From contig NZ_AQVD01000001.1 of assembly GCF_000372425.1 (NCBI RefSeq), forward strand, positions 62,001 through 126,000: a stretch of DNA of 64,000 nucleotides, read 5' to 3'. The notes beneath the pieces were generated by a model. It was not told where the DNA came from and did no database searches. It worked only from the letters and a program-made list of their open reading frames with translations. Source of the DNA: Streptococcus ferus DSM 20646 (GTDB lineage: Bacteria > Bacillota > Bacilli > Lactobacillales > Streptococcaceae). Shown one piece after another: positions 10,545 to 20,432 of the stretch. The stretch's first letter is position 1. The number at the start of each line of letters is the position of its first letter. The position numbers were made by a program, and so were the translations under genes.

Positions 10545-12212
10545 ATGCTTTTAGAAATTTCGATCAAAAATTTTGCGATTATCAAAGAAATTTCCTTGAA
10601 TTTTGAGACTGGGATGACGGTACTGACTGGAGAAACAGGTGCTGGGAAGTCTATCATCATTGATGCCATGAATATGATGCTTGGCAGCCGTGCCAGTACT
10701 GATGTCATTCGGCACGGGAGTCCTAAAGCAGAAATTGAGGGCTTTTTTTCGGTGGGCAATAATCCGCATCTAGAAGCTATTCTCCTTGAAAATGGCATTG
10801 AGGTCAGCGATGAGCTGATTATCCGCCGAGAAATTTTTCAGAACGGTCGCAGTATCAGCCGTGTCAATGGTCAGATGGTTAATCTCTCAACCTTGAAAGC
10901 GATTGGTCAATTTTTAGTGGATATCCATGGTCAGCACGACCAGGAAGAATTGATGCGCCCCCAACATCATATCAGAATGCTGGATGCATTTGGAGATGCA
11001 ACTTTTCAGCAGCTGAAAACAGACTATCAAATGCTGTTTGACCGGTATAAGTCCTTACGCAGGCAAGTCCTTGATAAGCAAAAAAACGTCAAAGAAAATC
11101 AGGCTAGAATAGAGATGTTAGACTATCAGATGGCAGAGATTGAAGCGGCTAATCTTCAGTCTGGCGAGGACACGTCTTTGCAGCAGCAACGTGAACGGCT
11201 GATGAATCATAAGCTGATTGCGGATACGCTCGCCAACGCTTATGTGATGCTTGATAATGAGGATTTCTCCAGCCTGTCCAATATACGCTCAGCGATGAAT
11301 GATCTGCAGACAATCGAAGAATACGACACCGACTATAAGGAAATAGCAGGCAGTCTTGGAGAATCTTACTATATTTTGGAAGATGTGACCAAACGTCTGG
11401 GGGATCTTATTGACGGTTTAGATTTTGACGCGGGTCTGTTAAACCGTATTGAAGCCAGACTAGACGTTATCAATACCATCACCCGTAAATATGGCGGCTC
11501 TGTTGATGATGTTTTGACTTATTTTGGCAACATCAGCAAGGAATACAGCCTCCTGACCGGAAGTGATTTGCCATCAGATGATATGGAAAAAGAACTCAAG
11601 GACTTAGAGCAGCGCTTGATTTCAGCTGCCGAATCTTTAAGTCAAAAAAGGCATGAACTGGCTCAGATCCTATCAAAAGATATCAAGCAAGAACTTAAAG
11701 ACCTTTATATGGAAAAGGCTGACTTTCAGGTTGTCTTTACTCCGGGTAAATTCAGCCGTGAAGGCAATGAGCAGGTTGCTTTTTACATTGCGACCAATCC
11801 GGGAGAAGAAGCCAAACCCTTGGTGAAGGTGGCATCAGGCGGTGAGCTGTCTCGGTTAATGCTGGCCATCAAATCGGCCTTTTCCCGCCGAGATGATAAG
11901 ACTAGTATTGTGTTTGATGAAGTGGATACGGGTGTATCGGGCCGTGTCGCACAGGCCATTGCCCAAAAGATCCATAAAATTGCTCGAAATGGTCAAGTTC
12001 TGGCAATCTCCCACCTACCTCAAGTCATTGCCATTAGCGATTACCAGTATTTTATTGAAAAACAAAGTGATGACACTACAACCGTTTCAACGGTCCGTCT
12101 CTTGACTGACGATGAGCGGATTGAAGAAATTGCTAAGATGCTGGCTGGACAGGAAGTTACTGCGACCGCTCGCCAGCAAGCGAAAGAATTACTCCAAAAG
12201 TCAGATCCTTGA
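10545..12212 (+). CDS. recN: DNA repair protein RecN
   Basis: This 555-residue SMC-like ATPase acts in double-strand break repair. The Walker A motif is GETGAGKSIIID near residue 30. Two coiled-coil arms (about 150-220 and 330-390) flank the hinge. The ABC signature is ASGGELSRLMLA and the Walker B FDEVDTGVSG. GTTTAAGGAGAAAGC provides the ribosome site 15 bases after argR. Last gene of the xseA run; no strong terminator follows, but a new promoter does. Confidence 0.97.
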   Translation: MLLEISIKNFAIIKEISLNFETGMTVLTGETGAGKSIIIDAMNMMLGSRASTDVIRHGSPKAEIEGFFSVGNNPHLEAILLENGIEVSDELIIRREIFQNGRSISRVNGQMVNLSTLKAIGQFLVDIHGQHDQEELMRPQHHIRMLDAFGDATFQQLKTDYQMLFDRYKSLRRQVLDKQKNVKENQARIEMLDYQMAEIEAANLQSGEDTSLQQQRERLMNHKLIADTLANAYVMLDNEDFSSLSNIRSAMNDLQTIEEYDTDYKEIAGSLGESYYILEDVTKRLGDLIDGLDFDAGLLNRIEARLDVINTITRKYGGSVDDVLTYFGNISKEYSLLTGSDLPSDDMEKELKDLEQRLISAAESLSQKRHELAQILSKDIKQELKDLYMEKADFQVVFTPGKFSREGNEQVAFYIATNPGEEAKPLVKVASGGELSRLMLAIKSAFSRRDDKTSIVFDEVDTGVSGRVAQAIAQKIHKIARNGQVLAISHLPQVIAISDYQYFIEKQSDDTTTVSTVRLLTDDERIEEIAKMLAGQEVTATARQQAKELLQKSDP

Positions 12213-12273
12213 GGCTCTTTTTTGGCCTTTCCAGGAAAATATAACTGCCGACTGCCCATAAAGAAAGAATATT

Positions 12274-12282
12274 TGGTATAAT
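12274..12282 (+). promoter_or_regulatory. Extended -10 promoter for the degV operon
   Basis: TGG-TATAAT (TATAAT at 12277-12282) is 41 bases before the chosen degV start. Confidence 0.6.
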
Positions 12283-12323
12283 AAGGTAGTATTATAATGA
12301 AAAATCATAAAGTAGGATTGAAA

Positions 12324-13163
12324 ATGAGTAAGATCAAAATTGTAACAGATTCTTCTGTCACTATTGAGCCTGAATTGGTTGAATCCCTCGGTATAACCGT
12401 TGTTCCTCTAACCGTCATGGTTGATGGTGTCGTGTATTCTGATAATGATTTGAAAGAAAAAGGGAAATTCCTCTCTTTAATGACATCCAGTAAGGCGCTT
12501 CCTAAAACCAGTCAGCCTCCGGTAGGCTTGTTTGCGGAAACGTATGAGACCTTGACCAAAGAAGGGGCTGATCAGATTGTCGCTATTCATATCACCCACT
12601 CACTTTCTGGAACTGCTGAGGCTTCTCGGCAAGGGGCTAATATCGCCGGGGCTGATGTGACCGTGATTGATTCCACTTTTACGGATCAGGCGATGAAATT
12701 TCAGGTGGTTGAAGCAGCCAAAGTGGCTCAGGCAGGAGGTAGCTTGGAAGCGGTACTCGCCAAGATTGAAGAAGTGAAAGACAAGACAGAGCTCTTTATT
12801 GGTGTTTCAACCTTGGAAAATCTGGTTAAAGGGGGACGAATTGGCCGAGTAACTGGTCTTTTAAGTTCTCTACTGAACATCAAGGTGGTGATGGAATTAA
12901 AGGATCATGTCCTTAATCCTATTGCCAAGGGGCGCGGTACGAAGACCTTTTCAAAGTGGTTGGATGGCTTTACCGACAGACTGAAAAATCGTCAGGTTGC
13001 TGAGATTGGTATTTCTTATGCTGGACAGTCACAGCTGGCTGACAGTATTAAGGAGCGGCTGCAACCTTATGTTAATCAGGACATCGCCGTCTTAGAGACC
13101 GGTTCAATTATTCAGACCCATACGGGAGAGGGTGCTTTTGCTGTGATGGTGCGCTATGAGTAA
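12324..13163 (+). CDS. DegV-family fatty-acid-binding protein (FakB type)
   Basis: This 279-residue DegV protein has the N-terminal [10 protein letters not shown] strand, the conserved TSQPPVG loop, [11 protein letters not shown] (the Ser that contacts the fatty-acid carboxylate) and the C-terminal [13 protein letters not shown]. Family members present fatty acids to FakA kinase for phospholipid synthesis. The frame opens at 12297, but the family start [11 protein letters not shown] at 12324 has AGGATTG upstream. It overlaps the next gene by 8 bases. Which FakB paralogue this is cannot be decided here. Confidence 0.9.
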   Translation: MSKIKIVTDSSVTIEPELVESLGITVVPLTVMVDGVVYSDNDLKEKGKFLSLMTSSKALPKTSQPPVGLFAETYETLTKEGADQIVAIHITHSLSGTAEASRQGANIAGADVTVIDSTFTDQAMKFQVVEAAKVAQAGGSLEAVLAKIEEVKDKTELFIGVSTLENLVKGGRIGRVTGLLSSLLNIKVVMELKDHVLNPIAKGRGTKTFSKWLDGFTDRLKNRQVAEIGISYAGQSQLADSIKERLQPYVNQDIAVLETGSIIQTHTGEGAFAVMVRYE

Positions 13164-13992
13164 AAGACTTCCAAAAGAGCTTGCTTTTTTTCTAGCAAGC
13201 CTTCTTAGTTTCAGTCTGATCTTTTATTTTCTCTTGCCGCAGGCCCAGCATCCCCACACTCAAAGTCGTCTCAAGGCTCAAAAAATAAGTCGGCTGTCCT
13301 ATCTTGCCTTGGGGGATTCGTTGACACAAGGCGTCGGGGATGCAACAGATCAGGGAGGCTTTGTGCCCTTGCTGGCTCAAAAATTACAGGCGGCCTATTC
13401 TTATCAGGTTGATACCCGTAATTTCGGCGTATCAGGGAATACCTCCAGCCAAATTTTAAAAAGAATGACAAGCAATAAGCAGCTGTCATCTTCGTTAAAG
13501 CAAGCTGATTTAATGACCTTGACAGTTGGAGGCAATGATGTCATGGCTGTCATTCGTAAAAATTTATCAGACTTAAAGGTCTCAAGTTTTACCCAGCCTG
13601 CTCGCGCCTACCAAAAACGCCTTGGTCAGATTATTGAATTAGCACGTCAGGACAATCCCGACCTGCCTATCTATGTGGTCGGTATCTATAATCCATTTTA
13701 CCTTAACTTTCCCGAGCTGACCGCTATGCAGGATATTGTTGACAATTGGAATCAATCAACAGAAGCAGTCTGTCAGAAATATGACAAGGTCTACTTTGTC
13801 CCTATCAATGATTTGCTTTATAAAGGGGTTGATGGACAGCAGGCTATTAACACATCTGATGACGACAGCCAAGTCATCAATGATGCTTTGTTTGACGGAG
13901 ATCATTTCCATCCCAATAACACAGGCTATCAGATCATCTCAACTGCAGTAATGGAGAAAATTAGTGAAACACAAAAAAACTGGAAAAATTAA
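13156..13992 (+). CDS. SGNH/GDSL-family lipase or esterase, membrane anchored
   Basis: This 278-residue protein has an N-terminal membrane anchor (about residues 8-27) and an extracellular SGNH hydrolase domain. Block I is [14 protein letters not shown] with the nucleophile Ser. The oxyanion Asn is in VGGNDVM, and the catalytic Asp/His pair is in DGDHFHPNN. It resembles B. subtilis YpmR, and the following gene resembles YpmS, so a ypmR-ypmS pair is conserved. The substrate is unknown; the family hydrolyses acyl esters. Confidence 0.87.
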   Translation: MSKRLPKELAFFLASLLSFSLIFYFLLPQAQHPHTQSRLKAQKISRLSYLALGDSLTQGVGDATDQGGFVPLLAQKLQAAYSYQVDTRNFGVSGNTSSQILKRMTSNKQLSSSLKQADLMTLTVGGNDVMAVIRKNLSDLKVSSFTQPARAYQKRLGQIIELARQDNPDLPIYVVGIYNPFYLNFPELTAMQDIVDNWNQSTEAVCQKYDKVYFVPINDLLYKGVDGQQAINTSDDDSQVINDALFDGDHFHPNNTGYQIISTAVMEKISETQKNWKN

Positions 13993-14569
13993 CTGGTGGA
14001 AATGGCTCTTCCTCTTTCTGCTTGCACTTAATCTATCGCTAGTCGGCGTACTTGCCAGCCGTCTTTTGACAACGGGGGCCGACTCGCAACAGACAAGTCA
14101 AACGGAGACCAAAAGCAGCATTCAGGTTGGCAGCTTTTCAACGACCAGAGAGCAGCTGACGCAGACCATAAATTCCTATTTAAAAAGCTATCAGAGCAAG
14201 GGGACGACGTTTCAGGTTGCTATTGATTCGGAGAATATTATTTTTCAAGGAACGTATAGCCTGCTAGGTTATGAAATTCCCCTGTACGTTTATTTTGAGC
14301 CTTACAGTCTCTCAACCGGTGCTGTCCAGCTCAAAGTTACATCTGTTTCGGCGGGAAATCTGGCTTTGCCAGAATCAGATATTCTGCGCTATATCAAATC
14401 CAGCTACGACTTGCCAAGTTTTGTTCAGGTCTTGCCGGATAAGTCAGCTATCAATGTCAATCTTCAGAACTTGAACCAAGAAACAGACTTTTCGCTTAAG
14501 GCAAGACAGATTGATTTGCTCAATGATCAATTTATTTTTGATATTTTTAAGAAAAATACCGTAAAATAG
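13964..14569 (+). CDS. YpmS-family membrane-anchored protein
   Basis: This 201-residue protein begins inside the preceding hydrolase gene (29-base overlap). It has one N-terminal membrane segment (WKWLFLFLLALNLSLVGVLA) and an extracellular DUF2140-type domain (YSLLGYEIPLYVYFEP, GNLALPESDILRYI). The function is unknown; the constant pairing with the YpmR-like hydrolase suggests a shared envelope role. Confidence 0.85.
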   Translation: MKHKKTGKINWWKWLFLFLLALNLSLVGVLASRLLTTGADSQQTSQTETKSSIQVGSFSTTREQLTQTINSYLKSYQSKGTTFQVAIDSENIIFQGTYSLLGYEIPLYVYFEPYSLSTGAVQLKVTSVSAGNLALPESDILRYIKSSYDLPSFVQVLPDKSAINVNLQNLNQETDFSLKARQIDLLNDQFIFDIFKKNTVK

Positions 14570-14579
14570 CACTAATCAC

Positions 14580-14608
14580 TTGACCTATCTAACTTTTTTA
14601 GATATGAT
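14580..14608 (+). promoter_or_regulatory. Promoter of hup
   Basis: TTGACC (14580-14585), a 17-base spacer and TATGAT (14603-14608) form a strong housekeeping promoter about 50 bases before the HU gene. Confidence 0.8.
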
Positions 14609-14659
14609 AGTCTTTGTTAAAGCTATTAAAGCTTATAAAATTATTGGAGGATTTGTTAA

Positions 14660-14935
14660 ATGGCTAACAAACAAGATTTAATCGCTAAAGTAGCAGAAGC
14701 TACTGAATTGACTAAGAAAGACTCAGCAGCAGCAGTAGACGCTGTTTTCGCAGCAGTTTCTGAATACCTTTCAAAAGGTGAAAAAGTTCAGCTTATCGGT
14801 TTTGGTAACTTCGAAGTTCGCGAACGTGCAGCTCGTAAAGGCCGCAACCCACAAACTGGTGAAGAAATCAAAATCAAAGCATCTAAAGTTCCAGCATTCA
14901 AAGCTGGTAAAGCTCTTAAAGACGCTGTTAAATAA
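14660..14935 (+). CDS. hup: Histone-like DNA-binding protein HU
   Basis: This 91-residue protein is a complete HU. It begins [13 protein letters not shown], and the DNA-binding arm carries [12 protein letters not shown]. The [13 protein letters not shown] block is also seen. HU bends and compacts the nucleoid and is essential in streptococci. The gene has its own promoter and terminator and strongly biased codons, as expected for abundant expression. Confidence 0.98.
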   Translation: MANKQDLIAKVAEATELTKKDSAAAVDAVFAAVSEYLSKGEKVQLIGFGNFEVRERAARKGRNPQTGEEIKIKASKVPAFKAGKALKDAVK

Positions 14936-14944
14936 TAGCACTCT

Positions 14945-14991
14945 AAAAAGCCCGTCATATCAAGGTTTATGCCTTGTATGATGGGCTTTTT
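14945..14991 (+). terminator. Strong terminator after hup
   Basis: AAAAAGCCCGTCATA and TATGATGGGCTTTTT form a long stem with an inner CAAGG/CCTTG pair, ending in a run of T. Confidence 0.85.
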
Positions 14992-15022
14992 GTGTCTCAG
15001 AGGGATAAAAGAGACTGAAAAC

Positions 15023-15051
15023 TTTTGTTTATGGCGCAAAAAGTGTATAAT
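15023..15051 (+). promoter_or_regulatory. Promoter of perR
   Basis: TTTTGT (15023-15028), 17-base spacer and TATAAT (15046-15051). Confidence 0.6.
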
Positions 15052-15082
15052 GGGGTAAGAAATTAACCTAGGAGGAGGAAAT

Positions 15083-15559
15083 ATGGAACTGCATTCTCAC
15101 TTAAATGGCCATGATCAGGATGCTTTTAATCATGTCATCACACATTTAAAAGAAAAACATGTCCGCATTACGGAAACGCGTAAGGCGGTTATCTCCTATA
15201 TGATTGAAGCCAAGCATCATCCAAGTGCTGAGCAGATTTACCGTGACCTCCTGCCTGCCTACCCTAGCATGAGTTTGGCTACGGTCTACAATAATTTAAA
15301 AGTCCTGATTGATGAAGGGTTTGTGGTCGAGTTAAAGTTGAGTAATGACAATACGACCTACTTTGATTTTATGGGTCACCACCATTTACATGTTATCTGT
15401 GAATCGTGCGGAAAAATTATTGATTTTGTAGATGGGGATATTCCCACGATTAAAAAAGAGGCTCAGGAGCAAACGGGTTTTGAAATCACGCGGGCACAGC
15501 TTCTGATTTATGGACTTTGTCCGGAATGTCAGGAAAAAGCTCTGCGTAAAGCACAGTAA
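15083..15559 (+). CDS. perR: Fur-family peroxide-responsive repressor PerR
   Basis: This 158-residue Fur-family protein has an N-terminal winged helix (RITETRKAVISYM, LATVYNNLKVL) and a C-terminal metal domain. CESCGK (about 110) and CPEC (about 150) make the structural zinc site. The His-rich FMGHHHLHV supplies regulatory metal ligands. Most streptococci carry a single Fur-family PerR that senses peroxide through metal-catalysed oxidation and controls dpr, iron and zinc genes. Zinc (Zur) or iron (Fur) sensing cannot be excluded from sequence alone, but streptococcal context favours PerR. AGGAGGA precedes the ATG. Confidence 0.88.
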   Translation: MELHSHLNGHDQDAFNHVITHLKEKHVRITETRKAVISYMIEAKHHPSAEQIYRDLLPAYPSMSLATVYNNLKVLIDEGFVVELKLSNDNTTYFDFMGHHHLHVICESCGKIIDFVDGDIPTIKKEAQEQTGFEITRAQLLIYGLCPECQEKALRKAQ

Positions 15560-15579
15560 GGTCTGGTTGGAAGAATAGC

Positions 15580-15732
15580 ATGCTGAAATTATTTATTCTT
15601 ATTTTATTGATTTTTTCGATTATCAAACTAATCGGTATTTTCTTCTTTAGTAAAAGCCTAAAGCCAACAGAAGAACAGTTGGCTGCTCACCGAGAAAAAG
15701 AGGCGAAAGCCAAAGAAAAGCAAGAATCCTAG
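15580..15732 (+). CDS. Small membrane protein of unknown function (50 residues)
   Basis: ATG 15580 to TAG 15732 encodes a 50-residue peptide. An N-terminal hydrophobic helix (LFILILLIFSIIKLIGIFFF) is followed by a highly charged Lys/Glu tail (HREKEAKAKEKQES). It is 20 bases after perR and ends in the arm of a terminator, so it is likely co-transcribed with perR. The ribosome site (GGAAG) is modest. The helix-plus-charged-tail design is typical of small streptococcal membrane peptides; no function is known to me. Confidence 0.6.
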   Translation: MLKLFILILLIFSIIKLIGIFFFSKSLKPTEEQLAAHREKEAKAKEKQES

Positions 15733-15755
15733 TTCGTTATGAACTAGGATTTTGA
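15725..15755 (+). terminator. Terminator between perR unit and pyrD
   Basis: AATCCTAGTTC (15725-15735) and GAACTAGGATT (15741-15751) pair around GTTAT with T residues following on the plus strand. Confidence 0.7.
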
Positions 15756-15762
15756 CATTTAT

Positions 15763-16698
15763 TTAAGAGAGGTATTGGAGTTTTCCGCGAAAGTCTTCTA
15801 GGGATTGGTAGCCTTTTTCAGACATGATGTCCTGCAATTCTTTAGTAATTCGGGTGAAAGCCTCAGGGCCTTCCTGATGAAGGATGGTTCCAATTTGTAC
15901 CATGCTGGCTCCGCAGAGGATATGTTCAAAAGCATCCCGCCCTGTTCTAACACCTCCCGTACCGATGATGGCAATGGTAGGGTTGAGGCGCTTGTAGAAG
16001 GCATGGACATTGGCCAAGGCTGTCGGTTTGACATAGTCGCCGCCAATTCCGCCGAAGCCATCTTTAGGCTTGATGACGACGGTTTCGTCTGAGATTACTA
16101 GACCATTTCCGATGGAATTAATGCAGTTGACGAAGGTCAGCGGGTATTTGTTAAAGATAGCCGCAGCCTGATCAAAGTGAACGATATCAAAGTAAGGCGG
16201 TAGTTTAACCCCTAGTGGTTTTTTATAGTAAGAAAAAACTTCTGCCAGCAGCTGATCGGTTGTTTCAAAATCATAGGCAATCTGAGGTTTGCCAGGGACA
16301 TTCGGACAGGAGAGGTTAAGCTCTACGAGTCCCTTGTAAGCACTGTCCTGTACCTTTTTGAGAATGGTATGGGTGTCTTCTGGTGACATACCAACTAGAG
16401 AGAGAAAGTGATTTTTGCTGTTGGGAGTATCCTGCAGCTGGGTGACATAGTCTAAGTAATAGTCAATCCCTAAATTTGGCAGGCCCATAGAGTTGATAGA
16501 GCCCAAGTCGGTGTCAACATAGCGAGGTTCAGGATTACCTTGCCGAGCCTCTAAAGTGGCGGTTTTTGTAACGAAAGAACCAGCTGCTGACGTGTCAATA
16601 GCTTCCAGCTCTTCCTTGCTGAAACAGTAGACGCCGGCGGCGTTCATTAGACAATTGTCAAAATGGAAAGAACCGATACGAGTGGATGTTGAAACCAT
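15763..16698 (-). CDS. pyrDA: Dihydroorotate dehydrogenase A (class 1A, fumarate-dependent)
   Basis: This 311-residue FMN enzyme oxidises dihydroorotate to orotate in pyrimidine synthesis. In the class 1A form fumarate is the electron acceptor and the enzyme is cytosolic. Family marks are [28 protein letters not shown], the catalytic Cys in [15 protein letters not shown], and the FMN-binding [16 protein letters not shown] chose the start at 16698 (MVSTSTRIG) with a strong GGAGG 6 bases away, not the longer frame to 16752, which would run over the promoter. It is monocistronic and away from the other pyr genes, as in other streptococci. Confidence 0.95.
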   Translation of the reverse strand: MVSTSTRIGSFHFDNCLMNAAGVYCFSKEELEAIDTSAAGSFVTKTATLEARQGNPEPRYVDTDLGSINSMGLPNLGIDYYLDYVTQLQDTPNSKNHFLSLVGMSPEDTHTILKKVQDSAYKGLVELNLSCPNVPGKPQIAYDFETTDQLLAEVFSYYKKPLGVKLPPYFDIVHFDQAAAIFNKYPLTFVNCINSIGNGLVISDETVVIKPKDGFGGIGGDYVKPTALANVHAFYKRLNPTIAIIGTGGVRTGRDAFEHILCGASMVQIGTILHQEGPEAFTRITKELQDIMSEKGYQSLEDFRGKLQYLS

Positions 16699-16725
16699 AA
16701 TTACCTCCGATAAGTTATTTTTTCT

Positions 16726-16754
16726 ATTGTAGCATTTGAAGGACATTGTCACAA
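16726..16754 (-). promoter_or_regulatory. Promoter of pyrDA
   Basis: On the minus strand TTGTGA (16754-16749), a 17-base spacer and TACAAT (16731-16726). Confidence 0.6.
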
Positions 16755-16885
16755 GCTGAAACGGTGTATTTTATAAGAAAAGCTTTTCTTTGAAAAGTTG
16801 GGAAATACGGTAGATTTTTTTATCATATTTTTGTAAAATAAAACAGTAAACCATTTGACTTTGTCAAAATAAAAGGAGAATTGTA

Positions 16886-17578
16886 ATGGTAAAATTAGTT
16901 TTCGCTCGCCACGGTGAGTCAGAATGGAACAAAGCTAACCTTTTCACTGGCTGGGCTGATGTGGATCTTTCTGAAAAAGGTACTCAGCAGGCTATTGACG
17001 CTGGTAAGTTAATTAAAGAAGCTGGTATTGAATTCGATGTTGCGTTTACATCTGTTTTAAAACGTGCTATCAAGACAACCAACTTAGCTTTGGAATATTC
17101 TGACCAGCTTTGGGTACCGGTTGAAAAGTCTTGGCGTCTGAATGAACGTCATTACGGCGGTCTGACTGGTAAAGATAAGGCTGAAGCAGCAGCGCAGTTT
17201 GGTGACGAACAAGTTCATATTTGGCGTCGTTCTTACGATGTGCTTCCTCCAGATATGGCAGAAGACGATGAATACTCTGCACATACTGACCGTCGTTATG
17301 CGCACCTTGACAATTCTGTTATTCCAAATGCAGAAAACTTAAAAGTAACCTTGGAACGTGCCTTGCCATTCTGGGAAGATAAGATTGGACCTGCACTTGT
17401 TGACGGGAAAAATGTTTTTGTTGGTGCTCACGGTAATTCTATCCGTGCACTTGTCAAACACATTAAAGGTTTGTCTGATGATGAAATCATGGGTGTTGAA
17501 ATTCCAAACTTCCCACCATTGGTATTTGAATTTGATGAGCATTTGAATGTCACTAAAGAATATTATCTTGGTGAATAA
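16886..17578 (+). CDS. gpmA: 2,3-bisphosphoglycerate-dependent phosphoglycerate mutase
   Basis: This 230-residue enzyme interconverts 3- and 2-phosphoglycerate in glycolysis. The catalytic phospho-His lies in [10 protein letters not shown], and the second catalytic His in [26 protein letters not shown] and ERHYGGLTG are family blocks. AAAGGAG precedes the ATG, and codon use is biased, as for a highly expressed glycolytic gene. A terminator follows at once. Confidence 0.98.
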   Translation: MVKLVFARHGESEWNKANLFTGWADVDLSEKGTQQAIDAGKLIKEAGIEFDVAFTSVLKRAIKTTNLALEYSDQLWVPVEKSWRLNERHYGGLTGKDKAEAAAQFGDEQVHIWRRSYDVLPPDMAEDDEYSAHTDRRYAHLDNSVIPNAENLKVTLERALPFWEDKIGPALVDGKNVFVGAHGNSIRALVKHIKGLSDDEIMGVEIPNFPPLVFEFDEHLNVTKEYYLGE

Positions 17579-17579
17579 G

Positions 17580-17608
17580 AAAATAGGCCTTGGGCCTATT
17601 TTCTTTTT
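17580..17608 (+). terminator. Terminator after gpmA
   Basis: AAAATAGGCC and GGCCTATTTT pair around TTG and are followed by CTTTTT. Confidence 0.85.
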
Positions 17609-17653
17609 GTGAACATATTTTGACAAAAATGTCATGGGATTTGATGTGATTTA

Positions 17654-17662
17654 TGATAAAAT
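17654..17662 (+). promoter_or_regulatory. Extended -10 promoter for pbp2b
   Basis: TGA-TAAAAT (TAAAAT at 17657-17662) lies 33 bases before the pbp2b ATG. Confidence 0.5.
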
Positions 17663-17695
17663 AAGAGGCATAGTCCATGATAAATAGGAGGAAAA

Positions 17696-19774
17696 ATGTT
17701 TAAGAAAAAGGAAAAAGCCACAAAGAAGCCTTCTCGCACCTTTGTCCTCATTTCAAATCGAATTAACCTCTTATTTTTTATCATTGTAGCGCTTTTTACA
17801 GTTCTCTTACTGAGGCTGGCCCAAATGCAGCTGGTTGATGAGAAGTTTTATCAGGCCAAATTGAAAGAGACGACGACCTACACGATTAAGACCTCAAGTC
17901 CTAGGGGGCAGATTTATGACAGCAAGGGAGTTGCCTTGGTGGAAAATGAGGTTAAGGAGGTCGCTGCTTTTACCCGTGACAATTCTATGTCAGGAGATGA
18001 CATTCGAAAGTTAGCCATTAAACTGTCGTCCATGCTGACCTTGACGGAAACCGATGTGACGACACGGGAAAAGAAAGATTACTATTTAGCAAACCCCAAG
18101 AACTACCAAAAGATTGTTGATGCGCTTCCCGACAAAAAAAAATATGACCATTTTGGCAATAACCTAGCTGAGTCAGACATTTATGCCAATGCTGTTAAGG
18201 CTGTTCCTAAGTCGGCGATTGCTTATTCTGAGGATGAGCTTAAAATTGTAGCTCTTTTCAGTCAAATGAATGCCACATCGACCTTTAATACCGTTTCTCT
18301 GACGACAGGTGATTTAACCGCTGAACAGATTGCCGTTATCGCAACCAATAAAGAAGACTTGCCGGGGATTACGGTTAAGTCTGATTGGGAACGTCAGGAT
18401 ATGAATACTTCGCTGTCTTCTATTATCGGCCGTGTGTCCAGCCAAAAAACAGGTCTGCCGGCAGAAGAAGCCGATACCTATGTCAAAAAAGGCTATTCTC
18501 TGAATGACCGTGTCGGCACCAGCTACTTAGAAAAACAGTACGAAGAATACCTTCAGGGAAGTCGGACTGTCCAAAAAATAACGGTTAACAAGAAGGGGAA
18601 GGTCATCAAGGATAAGGTCACTTCTGAAGGTACCAAAGGCAAAAATATCAAGCTGACGGTAGACTTAGAGTACCAAAAAGGGGTTGAAGATATCCTCAAT
18701 AAGTATTTTAAGTCCGAATTAGAGAAGGGCAATACAAAATATTCAGAAGGTGTCTATGCTGTTGCGCTTAAGCCGGATACAGGAGCTGTGCTTGCCATGG
18801 CAGGCGTCAGTCATGATCTAGATTCGGGGGATCTATCATCGGATGCTTTGGGAACAATGACACAGGTCTTTACCCCGGGGTCCGTTGTAAAGGGGGCTAC
18901 CTTGACTTCTGGCTGGGCCAATGGTGTGATTAGCGGCAATCAGGTGTTAAATGACCAGCCGATCCAATTTGCCGGTTCCAGTCCGATTAATTCTTGGTTT
19001 ACCAGCGGTTCTCTCCCGATTTCGGCCACCCAGGCCTTGGAATATTCTTCCAACACTTACATGGTACAAATTGCTCTGAAATTAATGGGGCAGGAGTATC
19101 AAAGCGGCATGGTATTGTCAACGGACAATTACAAACCAGCTATGGAAAAATTACGGGCAACTTATGCCCAGTATGGTCTCGGTGTCAGTACGGGTCTGGA
19201 CTTGCCAGGAGAATCCGAAGGTTACGTGCCGAGTTCTTTTGAACCGGGAAATGTCATTACTGAATCCTTTGGGCAGTTTGATAACTATACAACCATGCAG
19301 TTAGCCCAGTATGTGGCCACCATTGCCAATAACGGTAAACGGGTGGCTCCGCATCTTGTGGAAGGTATTTATGATAACAACCAAGACGGCGGCCTTGGAA
19401 ATCTCTTTAAGACGATTGATACGAAGGTTCTGAATGACGTGACCATACCAGCAGGTGATATGGATCTGATTAAGGAAGGTTTTTATAACGTTGCCAATGG
19501 TTCAGGAACGTATACGACCGGACGGACCTTGGCCAATGGCTCCTCCGTTACTATTTCTGGAAAAACTGGTACTGCCGAAACATCTGTCAAGGGAGATGAC
19601 GGGAAGTCGGTTGACACCTCTAACTTGAATGTCGTGGCCTATGCGCCTAGCGACAACCCTAAAATTGCTGTTGCGGTTGTTCTGCCCCATGAGACCCAAT
19701 TACGCGGTTCGATTACACAAGATATTACCAGAGAGATTATCAATCTCTACCACAAATTATATCCCATGAACTAA
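17696..19774 (+). CDS. pbp2b: Penicillin-binding protein 2B (class B transpeptidase)
   Basis: This 692-residue class B PBP cross-links peptidoglycan in peripheral (elongation) synthesis. One membrane helix lies at about 22-44. The dimerisation/pedestal region starts at SPRGQIYDSKG. The transpeptidase domain has all three active-site motifs: the nucleophile Ser in PGSVVKG (about 396), SSN in YSSNTYM (about 451), and KTGT in SGKTGTAET near 620. It is first gene of a run with recR, ddl and murF, all concerned with wall synthesis except recR. Altered pbp2b is a known route to beta-lactam resistance in streptococci; no judgement about susceptibility is possible here. Confidence 0.95.
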   Translation: MFKKKEKATKKPSRTFVLISNRINLLFFIIVALFTVLLLRLAQMQLVDEKFYQAKLKETTTYTIKTSSPRGQIYDSKGVALVENEVKEVAAFTRDNSMSGDDIRKLAIKLSSMLTLTETDVTTREKKDYYLANPKNYQKIVDALPDKKKYDHFGNNLAESDIYANAVKAVPKSAIAYSEDELKIVALFSQMNATSTFNTVSLTTGDLTAEQIAVIATNKEDLPGITVKSDWERQDMNTSLSSIIGRVSSQKTGLPAEEADTYVKKGYSLNDRVGTSYLEKQYEEYLQGSRTVQKITVNKKGKVIKDKVTSEGTKGKNIKLTVDLEYQKGVEDILNKYFKSELEKGNTKYSEGVYAVALKPDTGAVLAMAGVSHDLDSGDLSSDALGTMTQVFTPGSVVKGATLTSGWANGVISGNQVLNDQPIQFAGSSPINSWFTSGSLPISATQALEYSSNTYMVQIALKLMGQEYQSGMVLSTDNYKPAMEKLRATYAQYGLGVSTGLDLPGESEGYVPSSFEPGNVITESFGQFDNYTTMQLAQYVATIANNGKRVAPHLVEGIYDNNQDGGLGNLFKTIDTKVLNDVTIPAGDMDLIKEGFYNVANGSGTYTTGRTLANGSSVTISGKTGTAETSVKGDDGKSVDTSNLNVVAYAPSDNPKIAVAVVLPHETQLRGSITQDITREIINLYHKLYPMN

Positions 19775-19783
19775 AGGAGAAAA

Positions 19784-20380
19784 ATGCTCTATCCAACCCC
19801 TATTGCCAAGTTAATTGATAGTTTTTCAAAACTGCCTGGAATTGGAATTAAAACAGCGACCCGCCTGGCCTTTTACACCATTGGCATGAGCGATGAAGAT
19901 GTCAATGATTTTGCTAAAAATCTGCTGGCAGCCAAGCGAGAGCTGACTTATTGTTCTGTCTGCGGCAATCTGACCGATGATGATCCTTGCAGCATTTGCA
20001 CAGATGACAGCCGAGATCAGTCTGCCATTTTAGTTGTAGAAGAAAGTAAGGATGTTTCGGCTATGGAGAAGATTCAGGAATATCATGGCCTCTATCATGT
20101 TTTGGGAGGTCTGATTTCGCCGATGAATGGCATTGGCCCCGACGATATCAACCTTAAAACCTTAATCACCCGTCTTATGGACAGTCCGGTTGAAGAGGTG
20201 ATTATCGCCACCAATGCAACGGCAGATGGTGAGGCGACAGCCATGTATATTTCAAGAGTGTTAAAGCCTGCCGGTATTAAAGTGACGCGTTTGGCCAGAG
20301 GTTTGGCAGTGGGTTCTGATATTGAATACGCTGACGAGGTTACCCTGCTGCGGGCTATTGAAAATAGGACAGAGCTGTAA
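19784..20380 (+). CDS. recR: Recombination protein RecR
   Basis: This 198-residue protein works with RecF and RecO to load RecA at gaps. It shows the helix-hairpin-helix ([16 protein letters not shown]), a four-Cys zinc finger ([16 protein letters not shown]) and a Toprim domain ([26 protein letters not shown]). It begins 9 bases after pbp2b with AAGGAG as ribosome site. Confidence 0.97.
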   Translation: MLYPTPIAKLIDSFSKLPGIGIKTATRLAFYTIGMSDEDVNDFAKNLLAAKRELTYCSVCGNLTDDDPCSICTDDSRDQSAILVVEESKDVSAMEKIQEYHGLYHVLGGLISPMNGIGPDDINLKTLITRLMDSPVEEVIIATNATADGEATAMYISRVLKPAGIKVTRLARGLAVGSDIEYADEVTLLRAIENRTEL

Positions 20381-20432
20381 AAATAGACATTTACAGGCTT
20401 GCAATAACGTTTAAAAATAGAAAAGGTAGAAG

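Noticed and set aside
14945..14991. Long hairpin after hup as a small RNA
   Set aside because: Its position right after the HU stop and its T run fit a plain terminator.
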